Source: Gracilaria caudata (taxonomy: Eukaryota > Rhodophyta > Florideophyceae > Gracilariales > Gracilariaceae). From it: a DNA stretch of 44,335 bases. Within the stretch, counting starts at the first letter, position 1. Every line of letters begins with the position of its first letter. The translations under genes and the position numbers were made by a program. The notes under the pieces are model-generated. The model did no database searches and was not told the DNA's origin. It saw only the letters and a list, made by a program, of their open reading frames with translations. Below, piece by piece: positions 27,700 to 39,079 of the stretch. The DNA lies in assembly GCA_030374735.1 (NCBI GenBank), contig JASCIV010000117.1, positions 1-44,335 on the forward strand, in the 5' to 3' direction.

Positions 27700-30175
27700 C
27701 TACAATAAGTCCATGGTGATTGCTTTTGCGTGCATCCACTCAGCTTCGTCTTCACTAGTAACCAATTCATAGCGACCAGTGACGCAAAGTCCTTCGCTTG
27801 AAACCTCAAAAGGGCATTTGAACATTTTCTCCAATGCATCTTCGTGTTTCTCCCAGCAATCATCTGCAAAGTAAAGGTGCCCAATGTCGTCATCTTTTCG
27901 GGTGAATTGGAATACCTTGAAAGGAAGGTGTAGTTTCTGCAAGGACTTGAGCCTCAATAGAAAACCTGTGTCAGGAAAAATCTCGAACGGTGTGTTACTG
28001 CGCACACATTCGGTAAGAAAATTTCTCAGGTCTCTGATTCTGCCCACGTCGGAACAATCGGAACTTTTCGATAGCGTCTTCTAACCACATAAATCTCGTT
28101 ACAATACCAGCATCGGGGGAATAACGAAAGTTAAATGTAATGAATTGCTGCAGGCTTACGAACCAAATCTTCTTAGTTTCCCGTCCGCCAATTGTCTTGC
28201 CTTCAACATCTGCACCAGCTTCAAAGAAAAAAGTTTTCGCCCTTACATTAATACCCCTTAAACACCAGTAGTACTTTGAGGGTTCTTCATACACTAGCTT
28301 GTATTCGTTACCCAAGTAAACACGCTCGTTTGGATATAATTCTCATCGTCTGAAATCTCTTCCCATTCTTCCGACCCCATTGTGAACACCGGTCTATCGT
28401 AAGACCAAAAGCTGTCCCAGTTGAACAACGAACTATCGTCAGACCCAAAGCTAACCGAGTTGGTTTTCACATTGCCAAGGAGTACGCCATGGCTTCCGAC
28501 TGCCCCGTGAAGCTGGAGAAACTCGGGTGACAATTTGAGAGCATATACCCATCCAAGACGTATAAAGACTTTGCTGAAAAGAGCATCCGGTTCTGTTTGG
28601 TACGTATCAACCTCCTCATGCTTGCTACCCTGTTCTTCTTCGGTCTCGTTAATAATTAAGGGATTTCCTTGTCCCTTAAACTCTGTAATAAAGCAGTTGT
28701 TGAAAGAGCGGACAAGAGCACCTTTAAGAAACCGTGAAGTGTTGATTGGCTCGGAACCAATATAAACAAAAGGATTGAGAATCCGAGAGCACTCAAACGG
28801 GCCGGTTCTATCATAACCATAACAGAATTGTGTCCATACTCAATGACCATACATGTTGAGCTCTCACGCGGCATTTTCGAGTGAGGACAAAGTTGAACAC
28901 AGATACGATGAACTCGAAATTGTTCTGTACTATCCCAAAAAGGAAATTCTTCTGCGCCAGTCAGTGTAGAAAGCAGGATCAGATCTTTTTCATCCAACAG
29001 TATGTCGTTCTCCAATGCGATTAGTTGCATGAAGAGTAAGAACATTTGTCCAGTGTGGAACCTTCGTATCGGCGGCGAACCATTCAAAGGATAACCTCTC
29101 ATCCATCTTAGAGGAATCACACGCCGACTAACTTCGCTCACCAGCACCTTACTTTCAAGAAGACCCAAATGCTGATGAAGCCGCTCAATGTCTTCAGAAA
29201 GAATATCGGCAAGCACGGCTAGCACGTAATTCCTTCGTAGCAATTGCTGACAGCTTTCAAGTATAGCAGCTGCAGAAAACAACAACAGAATTCGGAAATC
29301 AGAATCCACAGGGTCCCAAACACTATCATCTCCATCAATGGCCCAGTACACCATGGCTGTTGCGTATCGCCGCCTAGCACGAAAATTTGGGTTACCCTCC
29401 ATATCCACTGTTGCCGTATTTAGGGCATCATTCTTGACATGGCCCGATTCTTCTTCTTTACTTTGAAACTCGGCTTGATGCCCTTGAAGATGCTCTTCAA
29501 ACCATTCCTCAAAGATGGAGGACTTAGCTCTGTGGATATGTGAAAGTTGATTTATCATTGTAGACACATAAAAAGTCATGGATTTGGTGAGTGGTTTGTG
29601 CAAAAGACTCTTCAACTTCTCCAAAACCTCCTTTCTTCCAACCTCATTACCCTCGTTCATATATTCTAAATCAGAAGTTGAGGGAGGCAGCTCGGAGAAA
29701 TCTTTCTCGCTTTGAAAAACTTTAGCAATCGAAGAAAGTGCACCTGGCGGGTATATCATATCAGATGCTGGTTCCAATACTTTGATACCTTTTTTGCTAG
29801 GATTGGTTGTCTCGGAAAACCAGTAGCACCAACGGTCAGAAGTTTTACCAAGTTTGCCTGTGCTTCAGGTATGGTGAGTTGGGAGGGTAGAATGCGGCAG
29901 CCGTAGTACATGTCAAGGGGGTCATCACCCTGTGAGACCTTATGGAACCTAACCAGACTGGCTAATTGCTCCATGAATACTTGATTGGTTGGGAGCGGTT
30001 GAGATGCAAACCTTTGCTCAACTTCGCGTTTGGACATGACGGCGTTGGTTTTCTTTTGCAATGAATCCGTTTTCGTCAGAGTAGAATATTTTTCTTGGAA
30101 TGCTTTGTCGGTTTCGAATGAAAGAGGATGCGATGGCCACCTTTGCCTTCTTGAGGTTCCCTCGGACATCCGCAT
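27700..30175 (-). CDS. Fragmented protein-coding gene (multi-exon or decayed), unknown family
   Basis: Five consecutive minus-strand open segments look coding: about 30175-29780, 29777-28656, 28660-28294, 28315-27995 and 28047-27700. Each change needs a shift of frame (net -1, -1, -1, then +1). The first has a good ATG at 30175. The others lack ATG starts. One junction looks like a true intron (28683-28798: T-rich, ending TTTATTACAG, phase-consistent). Phase-consistent candidates also exist at 28148-28311 and 27937-28102, but they would remove coding-looking sequence. The last two pairs of segments overlap next to GGG runs, which could instead mean indels. The joined product would be about 780 residues or fewer, mostly helical and charged, with no domain I recognise. 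A real gene with short introns, a recent pseudogene and assembly indels all remain possible. Confidence 0.4.
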
Positions 30176-32923
30176 TTCGTACTCTTGAGCCTAGTTTTCC
30201 CTTTTCGGTCTTTCTATCTTCGCCTTCTTCCTCCCGCAGCGACAATCTTCTAAAGGTTCGTGTGTACATTTCTCACTTCTTAAATCGACGTGCGACTTCT
30301 TTTCTTCTCTAGCTGTTCGTTTGCGAGACACATGGCGCGATGATGACGCTTCCATTGAGGGCTACGAAGTAGACCGTTCGAAAAATTTATGGGAAGAGGG
30401 AGAGAGAGAGGAAATCGACGATTGCCGGAACACGAAAACAGTGGCTAGCATTAGTCATATACAAAAGCTCGCGAAAGAAAGACCTTTGTGGGACCTAACC
30501 ATCACCAACATGGCCAGTGCCGACCAGCTAGATACACTTCATCCATCGCCCAGTGGCGTCTCGGGAGCAAGCTCCGCGTGCTGCTCCTGACGTGGGCTAC
30601 GTTAACAAGGATATCCCTCGTAAAATAGCGTGGGGCCTGAACGCCACGAGTGCTATGGATCGTTCATTGCAAGCATCGACATGTCTGAGTGCCATTTTCC
30701 TTGCTCCATTTGAATGGAAGACTCGAATACCATTCGCTCTCCCCGACATGCCGAGGAGAACGTCCAAACCCGAAAATGCATGGTTTCAAAAACGATTTGA
30801 AAAAAATCCTCTTTATCCACGAATCGGGGACCTCGATTGATAGGGTCACCTTCAGGCAATAATACAGTACGCGTTCCTTCTTCCTCCTGCTGCCTGGTAC
30901 ATCGGCCGACGATCTGCGACCTCTTGAGATCTGCTTCATGTAACAAAGGTACCTTCGGTAGATCTCACGATGATCGTAGTCTCCTTAGTAGGAATTTGAT
31001 TTTCGTGTTCTGCAAGCCTGGCAAGCACCCTTGTACGGGACCATGGTCGCGGAAATTACTCTCACCTCGTCATTTCTGTGCGAAGACCAAGCCTACTTTC
31101 ACATCGCCCCGGGTGGCTGAACTCTGGCCGCTGAAGCTTCAACATTTCTAGCGCAATCTGACACGAATTATCGAAGCATCATGTATGAGAAGCGCCGCTA
31201 CTGAAAATTTCACGCGTTACAGCGCACCACGACCAGTGATGCATCTACTGATGATGAAGTCGTGTGGACGACCGCTGTTAAATGTTTCTACGAATGTATG
31301 TAATGTTATTCAGCACAGCAAGATTTGGTGCAGGAAATGTACGCGCGACACTTGAAGTAAGCTTTAACGCACTTTGACGTACTGGCCACCCCACTTGGTG
31401 TTCGGTTCTGGCAGCCACGCACGGCAGGGCACGCCAAACGCCAAAAATCCCGAAGAGCGCTTCAGAAGAGCTCTACAGCTAGCCGAGAATCTTACGGATA
31501 GTTGTTAGGGAGTGTTTAGCTCAGTGGGTGCACATGACGTTCTTGATAGTCGCACCAATTCTGCAAAGGAAGAGAATAGGCCAAAGCCTGAACGAGATAG
31601 AAGTTGAACAAAAGGTTTGGGGAGTGATGAATCTTCGCAAGGGTGGGAATCATTGATACAGACGAATGCTTCATAGAGTTTTTGAGTCGCTGTTCATTTC
31701 GTCGTCTACAAGGCGACACGCACGAAAAACAGAAGACAGGGTTTGGGCAATTGCAGATTTCTGAACTTGTATGTTGAATGCAACAGAAAGTCATGTAAGA
31801 AGCCGAAGAAGAAGATTTCTGATCGATATCACATGATATTTGACGATATGCGTTGCCTCAGTAATGTTAATAACATTCCACAGAAGTCTTCGTCACAGTG
31901 ACTCGTTCAATATTGGCCGAGTAGCCGCAGTGGAAATGTTGAAGATTATATCGGTTTGGTTGATTTTCTTAAACGAGAGCTTGGTAGAACCGACTTTGTA
32001 TGGAGCTCTGTTGGAGCACGCTCATGACGTGGAATGGAATGCAAACAAACACAAAAGTTTGTACCACTTGATAACAGGTTTTACAAGGAATTGCGACGCC
32101 TTTGATTCGACAGATGTTTATGAGTGTGGCGGGATTCTATCAACTTGAATTCTGTGATTTCACAAAGGAGGTACAGTAGCGTTCTAAACCTGACAGTACG
32201 AGTCGCAGCGAGTCGCAGCTGTGCGTGAGTCCGGCAGCGCAAAGCTTGTAATGTTACCTGATGGACACGAACTGAAGCTTTTGAATTCTGAACTCCTGCC
32301 GTTACTCTCCTCCACATACTGTTTGTGAAGATTGACGACAAGAGCGTGGCAGAGCAGTTTTTCGTGAGAAGAACGATCGAACGAACAATGCAAGGAAAAG
32401 CGGTTCGCCCCGAACGTTTGTCAACGCTTGCATTCGCACTTACAGTGTTTCGATCAAATCGTTGCAACCGTCGTTACTGAAGAAAGGGACGAATTTAGTG
32501 ATTCGTAGTCGGGTAATTTACAAGGGTAATCGAAGCACAGTTGTCTTTGGTTGTTGAATAACGTATCTTTATATGCTGAACGGAGTGCTGCGGGCTCGTG
32601 TCCAAAGCTGAGCGTTGTGTGTGTGCTTGCTCTCAGCAAAGCATTCGGCGAAAGCTCGTTCTGAGAGTCTGCGCCATAACGCCGGTTGTGAGCGAATGGT
32701 TTAAGTTTCTTCCGAACGCGCCACCAGTGTTCAAAGGTTCAGAATACATCACACAGCATAACATTATGGTAGGCTTATGCGGTCAAATGTCGATATAAGA
32801 GCAGCAAGTCGACTGCGTTTGAAGCTGAGTGTATTTTCAATGCTGACGCGGCATCGACTTCTCGTCAGCAGAATAGCGTCGCGCAAAGTGCTCCGCGCTC
32901 TAGCGCGCAGAGCGCGAACTGTT

Positions 32924-32993
32924 GGGGCATGTTGCAGGAACCGAGTATCCCTGCTATGGGGGCATGTTGCAGGAACCGAGTATCCCTGCTATG
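32924..32993. repeat. Perfect 2 x 35 bp tandem duplication
   Basis: Units 32924-32958 and 32959-32993 are identical, each beginning GGGGCATGTTGCAGG. They lie in non-coding DNA just after a GC-rich segment. The perfect identity suggests a recent duplication or slippage. Confidence 0.85.
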
Positions 32994-34099
32994 GGCGTGT
33001 GCTGGCAAACGTTGGTCACGCGACGACTAGACAAGTACAGCAAGCCAGCTCACCATGGAAGGCATGTCCTGATTCGCGTATTGAAAATTGCTCTCAAGGA
33101 TAAAGACCGAGTGTGTGCATGCTGAGATACGCATGCGCGTTTCGATGTGTTTTTAGCCAGGCTGTGGTTTCTAAGGGCGCGCTGAAGAGTGGCAGCAAAT
33201 ATTGCCTTTATGTTGTGAAGCTCAGTAACATTACATTGGAAGTCGATAAAGCTGAGCCACGCGCATGTAATGCCAAGATGGTGAGTGGCCATTTTTGTTC
33301 GGACGATGTGAGGGAATGGGCAGGCACGGCAAAGTTTAACTTGGAATGCGTTGTGTAAATTTTGGATGTTGCAAGTTGGAGATCTATATCATGTCACGCT
33401 GATCGGCGTGCGCGTCGCTTTTTCTTGTTGCAGCTCCTGCTTGCTGAACAGGCTTAGGATTCGTGACGCTCGCTCACAAGGCATCATGTCCGTGATGAGG
33501 ATCGTGGTGGTGGTGAGCGCGGAGTGGGTTGTAGGCGCAGGCGCGCACGCTGGGTGTGGCCACTGGCCACTGGCCTGAGCCGGATTCAGTCCGTGCCCAA
33601 GTCAGAGTGCAGCTGACGAGCTGGGTGGCGATCGGGGAGCGCAGCGAGGTGGGTGTACGAGCGTTTGTACGAGCGTGCTAGCGAGGAGGCGGTTCGAAAG
33701 GGGGGCGCATGACGTAAAGCGGGCGCTATGAGCGCACAAGCAGCTATATGCGGCGGAGAACTGAATTAGGAGCACTCAAGTTACCTTTATCAACGCGGCG
33801 TGTGCACGCGTGGCGACCGCAGCGCGCTGAATTGAGCGTGGTCTGATTTGGGTACTGGCTTACACCGCGCCCGCAACCCGCCGCCGCCGTTGCCCCGTTC
33901 GGGGGCGAATAATTCAACGCGCGCGCGCGCCGTCCTTGTTGAGCTCCGTCGCGCTGCGCTGCTGCGCGCGCCTGCGTTTGGTACAACGTGCGCTGTCACG
34001 GCGCGCGCGTGCGCTCCACGTGCCGCTGTAATCCCCGCATTGTGCCGTCACGCTTCCTTCGCGCTGCCTTCTTAAAGCGCTAATCGATGCACCCCACGT

Positions 34100-34337
34100 C
34101 ACTCGTCTCCTCACGGCTTCCACAAGCACATTCCCTTCTTCAACGCCTGACCCGCCTGCGCCGCTCCCCTAGGGTCTTTGTCCCTCGCCCTTGTAACCTT
34201 CCCGTGCTTCTTAGTTCCTTCCCCATTCCCGCCCACATAACTCCGGTCGCGTGCCTCGCTCTGTGCTTCGTCCCTCCACTCCCCTCTTCCCCTCCTACCT
34301 TTCTCCCCCCTCCCCCTCCCCTCTCCCCTCCGCCGTC
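34100..34337 (+). promoter_or_regulatory. Pyrimidine-rich leader of the glycosyltransferase fusion gene
   Basis: The approximately 235 bp before the start codon are C/T-rich, becoming almost pure C+T at 34262-34330. The position and composition mirror the leader before the gene at 14720. I infer a promoter/5' UTR element class shared by these genes. Confidence 0.4.
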
Positions 34338-37300
34338 ATGGAGCTTCCGCTAGTGGACGCCGATGTGCGCATCGCAAACGCGCTTCGCCTCACCCTCGCC
34401 CGTCTTCTCCGCGCGCTGCGTGCCAATCTGAAGACCGCCATCGCAACGCTTCGTCGCCGTCGCCGCGACAAATCTATTTCCGACTCGTTCACCACCATGC
34501 ATCCCACCTCCAGAGCCCTCCTTCTTGTTCCGCTTCTCCTCCTCCCCATCTTCTTTTTTCTTCTCGTCTCCATGCCAACTTCTTCCTCCTCCTCCAATCA
34601 CGCCTTGGCATCCTTGCTATCCGTCACCGCAAGAATGTCCGTGTCTCAGCTCCCGCCGCATTTTATCGCCGCTCCTCGAGCCACGCGACAAATCGCTGTG
34701 GGTGAACCTGCCTACAAGTCCACCCAGGATCCTGTACTCAGGCTGTTTATCGTGTGTGAGGACGTTCAGTGTTGTCAATCACACGCCAAACATTCCATCC
34801 AAGCTGCCTTTCAGCAGTCGTTATTGCCCTCTCACATTACCGTTCTCCACCAGTGTGAGGATGCAGATGATCTCATGAGCTTCGAGTCCGCGTCGAGAAC
34901 CATGCTTGAACAGCATATATCCCCAGCCAAGTACAAGGATTTCGTCACATCGCACCCGTCCTTCCTGCGTTTCCACACTTGTTCACCGCCTCCCAACAGC
35001 TCTCGATCCGTCGACATGGAACTGTGTCTGCTTGGACAATTAGCCGCCCGTCATCCCGAGAAGGACAATACATACGACACCATTCTGCCAGCGTCCGCCA
35101 TTCTTGAACCCACTGCGTTGGAGAAGCTTTGGTTGTATCTCTTCATGCGTCCGTTCGTCAAATCTGTCCGCCCCATGCCGTACAATGAAGCGTCGCTGAG
35201 AGATGCCGCTCTTCACGGAGATCCAATGCGCGTCAATGCATCAATGCCGGACCCGTCTCCCTTGTCTCGTGAAGCGATTGCCCCTCTTCCGCTGTTGTTC
35301 CGCGCCGACGTCTACGCGTCTCTCCTTAAGCAACAGCCAGAGATCACTGAACAGTCTCCGCGACGTGATCACTATCAGCCGATTGTTCACATGCTGCGCG
35401 AGGGTCGTGTTTACCGTGAGCCTCTCTACACTATTGTTCGCGAGCCATCCGAAACTCACTCGACGCAAGAGTACAAATCGCTGTTGGCGTTGGAAAAAGT
35501 TCATTTTAGCCTTGATGATCTCCCGCCGCATTTGTGGAGTGAACATGCATTTTACAAGTGGTCATCACGCCAGGAAGAGCATGACATGTACGACAATACG
35601 CTCGAATCCGTGGCCCAGAAAAATGCGTTCGACTTTTGGCCAATGCCGTACCGAGCCGTTCGTTCGATATCGGAAAAACCGAGAGTCATGTTCATTATGC
35701 CTTGGATGCAAATGGGAGGTTCAGAGAAATGCATGCTCGATGTGGCCAACAGATTCGTGGAGATGGACTGGCCCATAACGTTCGTGTTCACCATGCCGTT
35801 CTGGCACGAGGATGAGCTCGGTGAGATGTCACTGAAGCACGAGTGGATTAACAAGGCGTACGCCATCAGTTCTGATGTGTTTGACATTGTTGGAGTGGCT
35901 CCGAATCATAAGTTCTCCAAGACGTTGCGATATCTCGTGGAGTCGCGTGCTCCTGAGTACGTGTTGACTGGGAATTCGCGCGTAGTATATGAGCATGCCA
36001 AATTCATCAAAGCTATTTCGCCAAACACAGTCATTGCTGACTACAACCACATGGTGCATATGGATTGGGAAGTGGTGCCAAACAAAGGTGGTGGTATGCC
36101 TCGATACGGCACGACGTATACGAATCATTTTGATCTGCACCTTACAGCTTCCGATAATGTAACAAAGTCCATGAAATCATGGATTGATCCAGAAATCATC
36201 CACGACAGCCCGGAAAAGGTGAAGACTTGTTACATTGGCACCGAGCCATCCCAACTTCATGGCGAGGACGCCAAGGCGCTGGTGCGCTCGCAAATGCGTC
36301 ACGACCTGGACATTCCTCAAGATGTTATCGTGGTACTGTTCGCGGGTCGCTTCGTGCAGGACAAGGGCATTGACGTGATGGGCGAAGTTGTGTCGAGCGT
36401 GGCGGAGGATGCGGACATGGCCAAGCGTCTGGCGTTTGTGTTTGTTGGTTCGGGTGACCAGAAGGACATGCTGGAGTCTACGCGCATGCAGATGCAAGGA
36501 AAGGAGCCGCTCATGATCATTCAGCCACCCGCGGTTGGCATCGCACAACTGCGCGACTACTACGCCATGGCGGACATCTTCTTGCTTCCATCTAACAACG
36601 AAGGCATCGCTCTTGTGTTGTATGAGGCCATGGCTGCCGGACTGCTTGTGATGAGTACTGATGTAGGCGGACAGAAGGAGCTGATCCGCACGAACACTGG
36701 TGTACTTTTGCCCAATTTGAGTAACCCGAGCGCGCTTTCATCGTTTATTGTTCAACAACTGAAGGCAGTGACGAAGTTTAGCCCAATGTTCAAGGACATT
36801 CAACAATCGGGAACTCAAGAAGTGCGGGAAAAGTTTACCACGGAGCGCTTCTGTGACTGCGTTGTGAACAACATGATTCGTGCCAAGAAGGAGCTTGACA
36901 AGCGGCCGAAGCAAGAGCGTGACAACAAAGTCATCGAAGATATGCGTGGCGATATTGCTGAAGTCATGAGAGCGGAAAAAGTGCACGGCGCGTGGAACCG
37001 TGACCAGGTGGACCGCAGCATTGAGAGTCAGGTTACTGTTGGAATCAAGACCTATGTGTGCGACCCGAGTATCGTGAGACAAGTACTAGGATTGGTACGG
37101 TCTATCCGTGTGAACTACCCCAAAGTGCGTGTGTTACTTGCCAATGACGGGCCCACAGTGCTGGGAGACGCACCGTTGATCAAGAATGACCCGTACACGG
37201 AGGAAGTGCATCTTGTAGCCGACTCTGGTATCTCAATAGGGCGTAATCACATGGTGAACATGACGACAACTCGATACTTCGTGCTGCTCGATGATGATCA

Positions 37301-37868
37301 TGTGTTTGATGAGGACACAGATTTGGGAATTGCAGTGAATGGAATCGGGAAGGAGGGATTCGACATTGTGGGAATTCGAGTGCGCAACCTGCCTGGAATC
37401 GAGGAGTTGGAACGCATATTTATCAACATTCCACGGTACGTTGCTAAGGTAAGCAAGTTTGAGAATCGCGAGGTGACGCTGTGTGTATGGAATGAGAACA
37501 ACGGGCCGGGGGTGCAAAAGATGCGTGTGCCAATCCGGGTGGATGTGTTGCATAACGCTCTAATTGCGAAGACGGATGTGCTGCGTGCTCATCCATGGAG
37601 AAATATACTCAAAGTGAATGAGCACATGTCATTCTTCCTGGATGCGCGGAAGGCCGGAGTGAAGGTGGGATATTTGCCGTCTGTGTTTGTACATCACCGT
37701 GCAAGACGATACTCAGAATGCTACAAGACGGTGCGGTTCAGAGAGCAGAGCTATGAGAAGTTGTTGGATTACAAGGACTCGTATCTTTGGGACGTACCTT
37801 GTGGTGATAACTTCCCGGAGACGGTGCGTGAACACCTGCGCGCGACGGGAGTGGAGGTTGCGGAGTAG
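34338..37868 (+). CDS. Three-module glycosyltransferase: degenerate GT2-like, GT4, GT12-like
   Basis: The ATG at 34338 has G at -3 and +4 and gives 1176 residues. An alternative start is M54, directly before the anchor. A single membrane helix (about 59-78) makes a type II Golgi or ER protein. Residues about 130-330 resemble a GT2 (GT-A) domain, but the metal-binding DxD region reads ILPASAILEPTALE with no Asp, so it is probably inactive. Residues about 447-870 are a GT4 (GT-B) enzyme with MPWMQMGGSEK, FAGRFVQDKGID, the E755-x7-E763 motif (EGIALVLYE) and DVGGQKELI. Residues about 897-1170 match GT12/B4GALNT-type enzymes (SIGRNHMVN, T-x-Y, D985-D-D-H988 then VF). Two active modules could add alternating sugars to one chain, as bifunctional polysaccharide polymerases do. 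The product is unknown. Confidence 0.88.
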   Translation: MELPLVDADVRIANALRLTLARLLRALRANLKTAIATLRRRRRDKSISDSFTTMHPTSRALLLVPLLLLPIFFFLLVSMPTSSSSSNHALASLLSVTARMSVSQLPPHFIAAPRATRQIAVGEPAYKSTQDPVLRLFIVCEDVQCCQSHAKHSIQAAFQQSLLPSHITVLHQCEDADDLMSFESASRTMLEQHISPAKYKDFVTSHPSFLRFHTCSPPPNSSRSVDMELCLLGQLAARHPEKDNTYDTILPASAILEPTALEKLWLYLFMRPFVKSVRPMPYNEASLRDAALHGDPMRVNASMPDPSPLSREAIAPLPLLFRADVYASLLKQQPEITEQSPRRDHYQPIVHMLREGRVYREPLYTIVREPSETHSTQEYKSLLALEKVHFSLDDLPPHLWSEHAFYKWSSRQEEHDMYDNTLESVAQKNAFDFWPMPYRAVRSISEKPRVMFIMPWMQMGGSEKCMLDVANRFVEMDWPITFVFTMPFWHEDELGEMSLKHEWINKAYAISSDVFDIVGVAPNHKFSKTLRYLVESRAPEYVLTGNSRVVYEHAKFIKAISPNTVIADYNHMVHMDWEVVPNKGGGMPRYGTTYTNHFDLHLTASDNVTKSMKSWIDPEIIHDSPEKVKTCYIGTEPSQLHGEDAKALVRSQMRHDLDIPQDVIVVLFAGRFVQDKGIDVMGEVVSSVAEDADMAKRLAFVFVGSGDQKDMLESTRMQMQGKEPLMIIQPPAVGIAQLRDYYAMADIFLLPSNNEGIALVLYEAMAAGLLVMSTDVGGQKELIRTNTGVLLPNLSNPSALSSFIVQQLKAVTKFSPMFKDIQQSGTQEVREKFTTERFCDCVVNNMIRAKKELDKRPKQERDNKVIEDMRGDIAEVMRAEKVHGAWNRDQVDRSIESQVTVGIKTYVCDPSIVRQVLGLVRSIRVNYPKVRVLLANDGPTVLGDAPLIKNDPYTEEVHLVADSGISIGRNHMVNMTTTRYFVLLDDDHVFDEDTDLGIAVNGIGKEGFDIVGIRVRNLPGIEELERIFINIPRYVAKVSKFENREVTLCVWNENNGPGVQKMRVPIRVDVLHNALIAKTDVLRAHPWRNILKVNEHMSFFLDARKAGVKVGYLPSVFVHHRARRYSECYKTVRFREQSYEKLLDYKDSYLWDVPCGDNFPETVREHLRATGVEVAE

Positions 37869-38040
37869 GTTTTTCGGATTTGTACATGAGGTTTGGTGTG
37901 GAGGAGTTGTGTGGTGGGGACGCGGGGAAGGAGCGTCGCTTTTGTCGTTGAAGTTCCGTTGTTGTAGTGTTTTATATATCAGATAGAATTGTCGTTTTAG
38001 CGTTACGATTTGAACAGTTTGAACAAAAAGAAACAAAACT

Positions 38041-38083
38041 GGCGGGGTGTCGAGTCTTCCGAGGAAGACTCTGAGACCCTGCC
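38041..38083 (+). repeat. Hairpin 3' of the glycosyltransferase fusion gene
   Basis: A perfect 9-bp inverted repeat (GAGTCTTCC-GA-GGAAGACTC, 38052-38071) sits inside an outer 8-bp stem (GGCGGGGT/ACCCTGCC, one G-U pair). It begins 172 nt after the stop at 37868, so it may lie in the 3' UTR. No T-run follows closely. Confidence 0.65.
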
Positions 38084-38901
38084 AATAACTATAAGCTGCT
38101 GTGCGCGTTGTGTATGGCGGGTTGGGGCATTGGATGCTTTTCTTGTGGCGCGTATGCGGCGCAACGGCGAAGACGGCGCACTGTAACATGACTCGGTGTA
38201 TAGTGCGGGGGGCGGACGAGGTTACGAAATGATGACGAAAGATTGCGGCGCGTGCGAGATGAAACCTGGTGGAGGGGAGAGGCCGCGGCGCTGGGGCGGC
38301 AGACGCAGTGTGTGGCTGGCGGAGAACGCGCCGAGGCACTTGTGGCGTGCGCACGTGAGCGGCACACAGCCATCGCAACGCGCCCACACACAAACGCGGA
38401 GCCGCCGCGCAACAGGCGAGTAAAACGCCAACAGCTGCAGCCAACTGAAGCAACGCGCGGGCGCGCGCGCACAAATAAGGGCGTCGCCAAGAACAAGCTG
38501 CGCCGCTGCGCACGCGCGCCGACAGCGTGTCGCTCGTTTTGCGCGGAACACAAATAAGCGCGCGCACACACAACCAACGCTGGGCGCGCGGTCGGACGCT
38601 TGTCACGCGCTTACAGCTGCTCGCGCGGGGGGTGGCGCGCGCGCGAAGGTACCGAGAAAAGTTATTGAATTCAGCGCGCCGTCGGTGTCCCGCGCGCGCG
38701 GCGCGCGTGCTGTGGTGTGCGCGAGGGGGGCGTGACGGACGCTGTGTGCGCGCGCGCGCGCGCTTGGCAGATGTGCGCTCGCCGCTGATAGTGTGCACTG
38801 CTGTGATGCGCGCGCGCTGTTTTGGAGCGCGTCGCCCTAATGTTAGGCGACGCCGCAACGGCGGGACGGAACAGGCGACGCTTCCTCTTTTTCTTCATTT
38901 T

Positions 38902-38916
38902 GGGGGGGGGGGGGGG
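38902..38916 (+). repeat. G15 homopolymer with nearby C6 and G8 runs
   Basis: A run of 15 G is followed within 30 bp by CCCACCCCCC and a G8 run. Such clusters can form G-quadruplexes or hairpins and are prone to length errors in sequencing. Confidence 0.8.
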
Positions 38917-39064
38917 ATGGCCCACCCCCCAAAAGGGGGGGGTGTGCATGTCACATCATGCGCGCTGTTGCGGGCGTCGCGAAGCGAAGCGAGGGCGGTG
39001 GTGCGTCATTTTGCCTGCAACGCATTTGTTTACACTCTGCTTGACGGCCACAACGCGTTGCTCC

Positions 39065-39079
39065 TTTTTTTTTTTTTTT
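39065..39079 (+). repeat. T15 homopolymer
   Basis: A run of 15 T in non-coding DNA. No tRNA or 5S-like Pol III gene precedes it. It could be an insertion-site or poly(A)-tail relic on the opposite strand, but no retroelement body is visible. Confidence 0.7.

Larger units (their letters stand above)
30176..34337. other. 4.2-kb intergenic region, no convincing gene
   Basis: Both strands carry only short frames. Two plus-strand frames (30321-30590 and 30553-30840) and a minus-strand frame (30664-30946) look faintly protein-like but lack ATG starts, domains or splice support. A 2 x 35 bp tandem repeat lies at 32924-32993. From about 33600 the sequence becomes GC-rich with GCGCGC runs (33918-34030). 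The last 230 bp before the next gene are strongly pyrimidine-rich. Confidence 0.5.

Noticed and set aside
30321..30840. Two overlapping plus-strand frames as a gene
   Set aside because: Both start at TTG or GTG codons rather than ATG, in different frames, with no clear splice pair and no recognisable domain.
37713..38858. 381-codon minus-strand open frame
   Set aside because: It overlaps the end of the clear glycosyltransferase gene and runs through GC-rich DNA. The translation is Arg/Ala/Cys-rich without motifs.
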